A stretch of 64,000 nt of DNA from positions 34,549 to 98,548 of the forward strand of contig JBARIW010000066.1 of the NCBI GenBank assembly GCA_049799955.1. The letters run 5' to 3'. A program made the position numbers and the translations under genes. The notes beneath the pieces were generated by a model, which was given only the letters and a program-made list of their open reading frames with translations, was not told where the DNA came from and did no database searches. Below, in pieces: positions 57,800-64,000 of this stretch. The first letter of the stretch is position 1. Each line of letters starts with the position of its first letter. Source of the stretch: JBGTFE01 sp049799955. Its GTDB lineage: Bacteria > Acidobacteriota > Blastocatellia > Pyrinomonadales > Pyrinomonadaceae.

Positions 57800-59770
57800 C
57801 TATTTCCGCAGAAGCACGACCGGCGATTGTTCGGCGGCGAGGATTTTCGAGTAAAAATCGCGTATCGAGCTGTATTTATCGACCGAAAGAGTCGAGCGAT
57901 TCATTATTAGCGAGCGTGTGTAGGTAAGTTTATTATCCTTAACCGCGTAGCTCGTTTTGTATTTGCCGAACGGCGTGTCGAGCGTTAAAGCGTCGGGCAT
58001 TTCGTCAACGATAAAGCCTGTCGGCAGAGTAAATACGGTTGTTTCGTCGAACGAATCGGCATCGAGCGAAACCGGATTTTTGCGAAGCTGTTCGGTCAAA
58101 TAAATCGAATTGGCGCGGCTGACGATTGCCGGTTTGAAAACCAGCAGGCGATTCTGCATCAACTGCCCGTAAGCGGGCGCGGAAAATTCGACATCCAAAT
58201 CAAAACCGGCTTCGGCTTGCTTGTCGTTCGGCGTCAGCTTGACGAGTTTTGCGGCAGTCGCGCCGCGTGTCAGCCAGCCTTCGATTGCCTTGTTAAAGTC
58301 GCTGCTCGAAAGCGAGCGAAACAGCGTACGCGCATACGTCGATTGCTGTCCGGTAGCTTTTTCCCGGATAACGCCCTGAATCGTTCCGTCGCCGTTTAAG
58401 CTGACTTCGACGTTTCTCTGCCAGCCGTTAAATCCCGCCGGCGTTACCGGCATTTTCGACAAACCGCCGCTTTCGCCCGCGATTATCAGCGCCAGACTTC
58501 CCTGTTCGTAGTCGGGCAAATCGCCGACGGGCGTAAACGGGTCGGTCGCGTCGAAAATCAAGAGTCGTCCGAGTTTCGGATGGTTGATAACGGTCGCCGA
58601 CTGCGTCGCGTCGCTCACCTTTACGGCGATAATGCAGTGATTAAATTGTCCGGGCGAAACCCATTCTTCGCGGACGTAATTTGCGTCGCCGGAAAAAATC
58701 GCAATCGGATAAGCCTCGATTTTCAGCGATTTGAGCATTGCGCGCATCAAATTCGCTTTATCTTTACAGTCGCCGTAGCCGCGCGCGAGAACCATATTCG
58801 AAGGGCGCGGGCGATAACCGTTGCCGTAGCCGACGCCGATGTCTATCGAGATATATTGCATATTCTGCACATATGTTCCGATAGCGCGGATTTTTTCGAG
58901 TTCGGTTTTGGCATTTGCCGTCAGCTCCTGCGCTTTGGCGGCAACCGCGTCGTCAACGATTACCTGCGAGTCGTACATTTTGCTCGCCCAGCGCGAAACT
59001 TCCGTCCAATCGGCAAAAGCGCGGTCGATAGCCTGCGACGCGTCGTTCGGAGAAAAATTAATCGCGATGCGCGGCACCATGTTGACGAACGAAGGACTCA
59101 TCGGCTCGTCGGCAATCGGCGCGAGATTGCGAAGCTCCCACGTATAGCTCGTGCCGCTGACCTGCGGTTTTACTTCCGCATAGTTGAACGTAACGCTCGA
59201 AGCCTTCCAGTTCGAAGGCAGATTCAGCGTGTAGCGCGACACGAGCGTCGGCAGATTGTCCTGAAAAAACCATTTGTCCTGGTAAAAAAGCGGTCGGTCT
59301 TCGGAAACAATCGTGTAGCCGAAAATCGAACCCGCATCGACATCGGCTCTGGCGTCGATAATCTTGACGCGGTATTCGTCATAAACGTCGTCGGGGTCGG
59401 AAATCCGGTCGATGATAGATTTTTTGTCGTATTCCTTATACGAGCCGTCGGGACGAATCACCCACGCGTTCATCTCGCGCACTTTGCCCGAGCTGACAAG
59501 ATAAACAATGTGAGCAATCGCTTCTTCTCTGCCTTCGCGCGAAAGAACCCTGACCGCGTGATTTTCGGTCGTAACAAGCATCCCGCCGCCTTCGAGCGTA
59601 ACCTGCTGCTCGTTGTATAAAACAACCGCTTTCACGTTTTTTTCATAAGCCGGCACAGTAACGGAAGCCGACTGGCGAAGCCATCCCGGCGGCGCGTTGT
59701 CAACCGTGGCGGACGCGCTCGTAAAAAGAGAAATAAAAAATAAAAGCGTAAAAATCAAACGAGGATACAT
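57800..59770 (-). CDS. DUF3857 / transglutaminase-like protein
   Basis: Signal peptide, then a DUF3857 domain (about residues 60-240: YDEYRVKIIDARADVDAGSIFGY), then a transglutaminase-like core (about 300-420) with the Cys in GYGDCKDKANLMRAMLKSL (about residue 334), His in FNHCI (about 377) and Asp in FDATD (about 405), the complete catalytic triad. A C-terminal domain of about 200 residues (DUF-type) follows. It is periplasmic or surface-bound. It may crosslink or cleave peptides, or act as a protease-like enzyme; its substrate is unknown. Its paralogue follows upstream. Confidence 0.88.
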   Translation of the reverse strand: MYPRLIFTLLFFISLFTSASATVDNAPPGWLRQSASVTVPAYEKNVKAVVLYNEQQVTLEGGGMLVTTENHAVRVLSREGREEAIAHIVYLVSSGKVREMNAWVIRPDGSYKEYDKKSIIDRISDPDDVYDEYRVKIIDARADVDAGSIFGYTIVSEDRPLFYQDKWFFQDNLPTLVSRYTLNLPSNWKASSVTFNYAEVKPQVSGTSYTWELRNLAPIADEPMSPSFVNMVPRIAINFSPNDASQAIDRAFADWTEVSRWASKMYDSQVIVDDAVAAKAQELTANAKTELEKIRAIGTYVQNMQYISIDIGVGYGNGYRPRPSNMVLARGYGDCKDKANLMRAMLKSLKIEAYPIAIFSGDANYVREEWVSPGQFNHCIIAVKVSDATQSATVINHPKLGRLLIFDATDPFTPVGDLPDYEQGSLALIIAGESGGLSKMPVTPAGFNGWQRNVEVSLNGDGTIQGVIREKATGQQSTYARTLFRSLSSSDFNKAIEGWLTRGATAAKLVKLTPNDKQAEAGFDLDVEFSAPAYGQLMQNRLLVFKPAIVSRANSIYLTEQLRKNPVSLDADSFDETTVFTLPTGFIVDEMPDALTLDTPFGKYKTSYAVKDNKLTYTRSLIMNRSTLSVDKYSSIRDFYSKILAAEQSPVVLLRK

Positions 59771-59844
59771 AAAATAAAACCTCCGAAAATGTCCGCAAAA
59801 ATAATTTGCGACAAGTTAAATTCGTTTCTCCAAACGCATGAAGA

Positions 59845-59881
59845 CTTTCGAGTTCCGAGTTTCAAACTCAGAACTCGAAAG
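59845..59881. repeat. Palindrome between two paralogous genes
   Basis: CTTTCGAGTTC and GAACTCGAAAG (11-bp arms) enclose an inner near-palindrome (GAGTTTCAAACTC). It lies after the stop of the upstream minus-strand gene (59896). No T run is present, so it is not a classical terminator. Confidence 0.75.
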
Positions 59882-59895
59882 CTTCCGAAAACTGC

Positions 59896-61872
59896 CTAGT
59901 TTTGTTTAAGTGTTATCGTATGCGTATCGGATTTATGAAACGCGTCAAACAAATTTTTGAGCGGTTGATAAACCGAAGCCGGGAACAAAGTTTTCGCGCC
60001 GCCGCCAAAGTAAAAATTGCGTTTATAGAGCAAAATATTTTTGTCCTTGACTATACTGATATTTACGTCCAGCGAGCCGATTTTGCTCGGGTCGGCGACC
60101 GCGCCGGGCGATTCGGCGCTGTCGAGCGCGAAGCCCGGCGGAAGCTGAATCTCAATCTCGTCTTTTTCCGACCACGGATACGGGAAGAAAATGTCGTATT
60201 TGCGAGTCGCGCTCGAAAACAGAGGATTCGTGCCGTATTCAAAAAATCCGGGTTGCAGGAAAAGACGTTTGCCGGTTTTCTGCGCGTAATTCGGAACGCG
60301 GACTTTATAAGAAACGGTCAGCGGCTTCGAAGGAGTTTCGACGTTTTCAATCGAAACTGCCGAAATTTCCGCCGTGCTGAGACGCTGCTTCATTTCTTCC
60401 TTAAATTCTTCTTCGCGCTTGGTCGCCGAATCGCGGAAGCTGCCTTCGCGCCGACCGACCGCCTGATTGCCGGTGTATTCGACGCGAACGTCGCCTTCGA
60501 GCGTTCCGTCTTCGAGCAATTTAAATTTGCCTGTGCGTTTCGCCTGCGAGTCCTGGTAATTGACGAGCGGGGTTTTTATCCACGCGTAACCGTTTTCGTC
60601 TACCAGCATCGCGAAGGTGCTTTCGTCGTGCCAGAACATATCGCCGTAAGCGAGATAAGGCGTTCCCGGGTCGAGAAATTTCCAGTCGCTGCCGACCTTT
60701 ACGCCGATGCCCGCCCAGTGCAGGAAAGAAGCGTGCGTAAGTTTCTGCGGGTCGAAAAAGATTTCGCTGCGATTGCTGGAAAACATCAGGCGCGTTTCAA
60801 ATCCGGCGGCTGACGCCAGCGACGCAAAAATCATATTGACGTGATAAGCATTTCCCATCTTGTTTTTGAGAATGTCTTCAATCTTGTCAATATCCACTTT
60901 TTCGAGCTGCTCTTCGGTCATCGAAGTGTCGTAACTCAGGTTTTTTATCTGAGTCTGAGCAAATTCGTAAATTTTCTTAATCTTTTCATCCGGCGAAGTA
61001 AGTCCGGCGGTAATATCTTCAGCCTGCTTTTTGATAATTTTGCTGCCTTTGTTTATTTTCGCCTGCAATCCGCTGTATTGCCCGCTGAATAATCCCCAGT
61101 TAAATAGCGAGCTGAACGCCTCATTTTGTATCCCGAACGGCGCGTATTGGAGAAAAACCCACGAGCGCACAACATCGTCGGGCGGCATATACGGCTCTTC
61201 TTTCATCGCCGGAACGTTGGTCATCGTGCCGACATAAAACTTGGTTTTTTCGTCGAGCTTAAACTCGACATCCTGCATATTGTTAGGCGTAAAGTTCAGC
61301 TTTGTTCCCGAATACGGGCGAACGTAATATGTAACGCGCTGCATCGGTATATCGCGCTGAAAGATAAGCCGCTCGGCGCTTGCCGAATCGCCTTTGAAAG
61401 TTTCGCGGTATTGATATTCGACAATCACGCCCGGCTCGATTCCCGGCATCGCAAATGATTTGGCTTTGATTTTAACGCCGCCCGCTTTGATAAGGTCGCG
61501 CTCGAAAATATCCGTCTGCGCGACATCGACAATCGTGCCGTCCGCTTTGATAACGCGCGCCGCGATGTCTTTGACTTTTTTTCCTTTGGTAAACGGGATG
61601 TCAATCTTGCTGAACTTTTCGCGCCCGCGCTCGGTGAAGATTTTCACGCGAACGTAGTGATTGTAGGCAAGCTGGTCGGCTTTTTTGTCATCCAGACGAA
61701 TTTCCCAGAAGATGGCTTCGGCGTCGGCGTCCGCCTCGACCTGCGGAGTTTTCATCTGCAATTCAGCCGGTGAAACAGGTCGCCATTCGACCTGCGCGAA
61801 GGCAGCCGAAGCAAAAAGTAATACTAAACACAAGCAAAGCCAAATGTGGCTTTTTCGAGAAGAGAAAAACAT
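59896..61872 (-). CDS. DUF3857 / transglutaminase-fold paralogue without the catalytic Cys
   Basis: The same layout as the downstream gene: signal peptide, DUF3857 domain (YVRVKIFTERGREKFSKIDIPF), a transglutaminase-like core and a C-terminal domain (FPYPWSEKDEIEIQLPPGFALDS). In the core, the place of the catalytic GDCKDKA is taken by KMGNAYHVNMIFA (about residue 340), so Ala stands where Cys should be. The aligned His region is HASFLHW and the Asp is in FLDPG. It therefore probably has no transglutaminase/protease activity and may be a binding partner of the active paralogue, which is transcribed after it. Confidence 0.85.
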   Translation of the reverse strand: MFFSSRKSHIWLCLCLVLLFASAAFAQVEWRPVSPAELQMKTPQVEADADAEAIFWEIRLDDKKADQLAYNHYVRVKIFTERGREKFSKIDIPFTKGKKVKDIAARVIKADGTIVDVAQTDIFERDLIKAGGVKIKAKSFAMPGIEPGVIVEYQYRETFKGDSASAERLIFQRDIPMQRVTYYVRPYSGTKLNFTPNNMQDVEFKLDEKTKFYVGTMTNVPAMKEEPYMPPDDVVRSWVFLQYAPFGIQNEAFSSLFNWGLFSGQYSGLQAKINKGSKIIKKQAEDITAGLTSPDEKIKKIYEFAQTQIKNLSYDTSMTEEQLEKVDIDKIEDILKNKMGNAYHVNMIFASLASAAGFETRLMFSSNRSEIFFDPQKLTHASFLHWAGIGVKVGSDWKFLDPGTPYLAYGDMFWHDESTFAMLVDENGYAWIKTPLVNYQDSQAKRTGKFKLLEDGTLEGDVRVEYTGNQAVGRREGSFRDSATKREEEFKEEMKQRLSTAEISAVSIENVETPSKPLTVSYKVRVPNYAQKTGKRLFLQPGFFEYGTNPLFSSATRKYDIFFPYPWSEKDEIEIQLPPGFALDSAESPGAVADPSKIGSLDVNISIVKDKNILLYKRNFYFGGGAKTLFPASVYQPLKNLFDAFHKSDTHTITLKQN

Positions 61873-62340
61873 ATTTTTTTTATATACCTCTATGAAACCA
61901 ACGCAAAACGCCGGCTAAAATTATAGATATGATTAAATTTTTGAGTAAATTACGAGCAATATCCTGTGAATATCACAGGATAAACCGATTTAGATGCAAA
62001 TGCATCAATTTAGATGCTTGCATATATTCAAACTCTAAAACACACGTTTTGTTCCGGAGAAATCGCGCAAAAAGGGCAAAGCAAGCCGAACAAACTGCCT
62101 TCCGCTGACTAAAACCATTATTTTCATATACTCTTAAAAAAATTCACCGCAAAAACATACAGGCTAAGGACGATGGGAAAAACAATTTAAGGGGACTGCA
62201 ATTATAAAAGTGAACATTTTTTATACTACAAATCGTTTCCATAGGCAAGCAAAATCCGCCGGAAGTTTGAAAAAAGATTTTGTGATATAATTCGGCAAAA
62301 TACGTTTTATACACAAATTTATTTATCAGGAGAATATAAA
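61873..62340. promoter_or_regulatory. Divergent intergenic region with two operator-like palindromes
   Basis: An inverted repeat ATCCTGTG-N5-CACAGGAT lies at 61961-61981. GATGCAAATGCATC (61993-62006) follows, and a TTTAGATGC word is repeated at 61989-61997 and 62009-62017, 20 bp apart. These would lie upstream of either the minus-strand DUF3857 gene or the aldolase gene. The rest of the region has no gene; short frames there are unsupported. Confidence 0.5.
62283..62291 (+). promoter_or_regulatory. Extended -10 promoter of the aldolase gene
   Basis: TGA-TATAAT (TGN followed by a perfect -10) gives a leader of about 43 bases and a good ribosome site (AGGAG). No good -35 is seen, which fits an extended -10. 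Confidence 0.6.
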
Positions 62341-63417
62341 ATGGCTGTTGATTACAGTAAAATTGAGGAAATTTTAGGCGACGAAGCCGAAACATTATTA
62401 AATCACACATCGACGACTATACCGAAGGAAAATCTACACGTTCCGGGCGGCGATTTTGTTGACCGCGTATGGCTTTCGTCCGACCGCAATCCGAATGTTT
62501 TGCGCTCTTTGCAGACGCTTTTCGACAACGGCAGACTTGGCGGAACAGGCTATCTTTCGATTTTGCCGGTTGACCAGGGCATCGAACACAGCGCGGGCGC
62601 GAGTTTTGCGCCGAATCCGAAGCTTTTCGACCCGGAAAATATAGTCAAACTCGCTATCGAAGGCGGCTGCAACGCCGTCGCTTCGACCTACGGCGCGTTA
62701 GGAATCGTGGCGCGAAAATACGCGCACAAAATTCCTTTTATCGTCAAAATCAATCATAACGAGCTGCTTACATATCCGAACAAATTCGACCAGATTCTGT
62801 TCGGCACAATCGAGCAGGCGCGAAATATGGGCGCGGTCGCCGTCGGCGCGACGATTTATTTCGGCTCTGACGAATCGACGCGTCAAATTACGGAAATCGC
62901 CGAATCCTTCGCCTACGCGCACGAACTCGGAATGGCGACAATTCTCTGGTGTTATCTGAGAAATTCAAAATTCAAAACCGAAGAAGGCGATATGCACGAG
63001 GCGGCTGACCTGACCGGACAGGCAAATCATCTCGGCGTAACAATCCAAGCCGACATCATCAAACAAAAACTTCCGACCAGAAACGGCGGCTACACGGCGA
63101 TGAATAAAAACGGCTCTTATGGCAAAACGCACGACAAGGTTTACAGCGAACTCTCGTCGGAAAACCCGATTGACCTCGTTCGCTATCAGGTTGCAAACTG
63201 CTATATGGGACGCTGCGGCTTAATCAATTCCGGCGGCGAATCAAAAGGCGCGGGCGACCTCGCGGCAGCCGTCCGCACCGCCGTCATCAACAAACGCGGC
63301 GGCGGAATGGGCTTAATCTCCGGCAGAAAAGCGTTTCAGCGCCCGACCAACGAAGGCGTCGAATTATTAAACGCGATTCAGGACGTTTATCTTTCGAAAG
63401 AGATAACGGTGGCTTAA
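62341..63417 (+). CDS. Class I fructose-bisphosphate aldolase (DhnA/FbaB type)
   Basis: At 358 residues: LSILPVDQGIEHSAGASFAPNP, LAIEGGCNAVASTYGALGIVARKYAHKIPFIVKINHNELLTYP, ATILWCYLRNSKFK, and IQADIIKQKLP containing the candidate Schiff-base Lys. It cleaves fructose-1,6-bisphosphate without a metal ion, in glycolysis and gluconeogenesis. It has its own promoter and terminator. This archaeal-type class I enzyme is common in bacteria that lack class II FbaA, but this cannot be checked here. Confidence 0.93.
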   Translation: MAVDYSKIEEILGDEAETLLNHTSTTIPKENLHVPGGDFVDRVWLSSDRNPNVLRSLQTLFDNGRLGGTGYLSILPVDQGIEHSAGASFAPNPKLFDPENIVKLAIEGGCNAVASTYGALGIVARKYAHKIPFIVKINHNELLTYPNKFDQILFGTIEQARNMGAVAVGATIYFGSDESTRQITEIAESFAYAHELGMATILWCYLRNSKFKTEEGDMHEAADLTGQANHLGVTIQADIIKQKLPTRNGGYTAMNKNGSYGKTHDKVYSELSSENPIDLVRYQVANCYMGRCGLINSGGESKGAGDLAAAVRTAVINKRGGGMGLISGRKAFQRPTNEGVELLNAIQDVYLSKEITVA

Positions 63418-63441
63418 AACATCCGAATAGTTTAAATAAAA

Positions 63442-63470
63442 AAAGGCGAGATTAGTTCTCGCCTTTTCGT
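63442..63470 (+). terminator. Rho-independent terminator of the aldolase gene
   Basis: AAAGGCGAG / CTCGCCTTT stem with a 7-base loop and a T-rich tail on both sides (AAAAAAA upstream), so it could work both ways. It lies 24 bp after the aldolase stop and also 3' to the FG-GAP gene on the minus strand. Confidence 0.9.
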
Positions 63471-63493
63471 TTGAAGATTACAATTTATCGCTC

Positions 63494-64000
63494 CTAAGGA
63501 ACAAAAGCATTTGGAACAGGTTTGTCGCCTGAAATGCCGAAGGTCTGAATCAAAGTTCCGGCAGTCGTCCTTTGGACGTACCAGGTTGAATCCGTCGGGC
63601 GGAACACAGCCGCGTCAGCACGCCCGTCGCCGTCGTAATCGCCCGGCGCAGGAACATCTCCGTTTGCTCCAAAGGGAAATGAATAATAGCTCTGATTTTC
63701 ACTTCGAAGGATAAACCATTCGCCGGTCGAAGGACGCCAGATAGCGACATCAGCCTTTCCGTCGCCCGTATAATCGCCCTGAACGGGTTTGTCAGAACTG
63801 TTTCCAAATTGAAAAGCAACAACACTTGAGTTTGAGCTTTTCTTTATCCACCACTCGCCGACCGATGCTCTCCAAATTGCTATATCAGCCTTTCCGTCTC
63901 CGTCGTAATCTCCGACTGCCGGAACATCTCCGTTTGCTCCAAACTGCTGAATCGTAAAGCCACTGTCGGATGAACGACGAATATACCAGTTCGTATCCGA
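63494..64000 (-). CDS. FG-GAP/VCBS-repeat protein (5' end outside window)
   Basis: The frame is open to the right edge and ends with a stop at 63494-63496. At least three repeats of about 48 residues are seen, each with DYDGDGKAD-type or DYTGDGKAD-type calcium-binding loops followed by (I/V)A-(I/V)-W/F-R-P/A, for example GDYDGDGKADIAIWRAS and GDYDGDGRADAAVFRP. The C-terminus ends PVPNAFVP. Such proteins are large extracellular or surface proteins in Blastocatellia. There is no sorting signal at the end. The N-terminus and total length are unknown. Confidence 0.88.
   Translation of the reverse strand, partial: SDTNWYIRRSSDSGFTIQQFGANGDVPAVGDYDGDGKADIAIWRASVGEWWIKKSSNSSVVAFQFGNSSDKPVQGDYTGDGKADVAIWRPSTGEWFILRSENQSYYSFPFGANGDVPAPGDYDGDGRADAAVFRPTDSTWYVQRTTAGTLIQTFGISGDKPVPNAFVP

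Overview
The window looks like chromosome of an Acidobacteriota member, most likely class Blastocatellia (Pyrinomonadaceae-like). This rests on a moderate G+C content by eye, many secreted NTF2-like, FecR and DUF3857 proteins, FG-GAP repeats of the 'GDYDGDGKAD' type common in that group, an XrtA/PEP-CTERM-style exopolysaccharide locus, and intergenic spaces filled with short-word palindromic repeats. The taxonomic call is inference; no rRNA gene is present.

Layout. 1-8.8 kb: an exopolysaccharide locus, all on the plus strand: a TPR protein cut by the window edge, a 60-residue PEP-CTERM-like microprotein, a Wzz/GumC chain-length protein, an ExeA-like ATPase, a CpsD-type tyrosine kinase, a polyprenyl-phosphate sugar transferase, a Wza-like export protein and a Ycf48-like protein. 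8.9-9.6 kb: tRNA-Val(UAC), tRNA-Asp(GUC) and a decayed tyrosine-integrase end beside the tRNA-Asp 3' end. 9.7-35 kb: housekeeping and envelope genes (acpS, pgeF-like, rlmN, walJ-like, phhB-like), a secreted nuclease, a Tat-type dioxygenase-like protein, an ECF sigma factor with a FecR-fused anti-sigma factor, a BrnT/BrnA pair with a shortened toxin, and two paralogous lipoproteins. 35.2-35.6 kb: a non-coding array of about eleven 21-22 bp imperfect palindromes. 35.5-40.7 kb: monomeric isocitrate dehydrogenase, a fragment resembling the C-terminus of the unrelated (dimeric-type) enzyme, then an A+T-rich two-gene cassette that looks like a type II restriction-modification system. 40.9-43.1 kb: purE and purK. 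43-46.6 kb: an S41 protease, crcB and a glycosyltransferase. 46.6-49.1 kb: a phospholipase-D family gene flanked by two inverted 159-bp non-autonomous mobile elements, each with its own 9-bp target duplication. 49-64 kb: a DUF2156 protein, small membrane proteins, wrbA, a YceI protein, ruvB, an unrecognised small protein, topoisomerase IB, two DUF3857/transglutaminase-fold paralogues, class I fructose-bisphosphate aldolase and an FG-GAP protein running off the right edge.

How the parts work together. The first eight genes would build, regulate and export an exopolysaccharide. purE/purK supply purine synthesis. The sigma/anti-sigma pair looks like one signalling unit, possibly with its exported neighbours. 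ruvB and the small gene upstream of it share a 16-bp palindrome (GTTTCA-N4-TGAAAC) placed at their predicted promoters, a candidate damage-response or autoregulatory operator. The most distinctive non-coding features are the 159-bp element pair (one copy splits a terminator that can be reconstructed), the 21-22 bp palindrome array, and more than fifteen intergenic palindromes that share an architecture but not a sequence. All calls are from reading the sequence; no database search was run.
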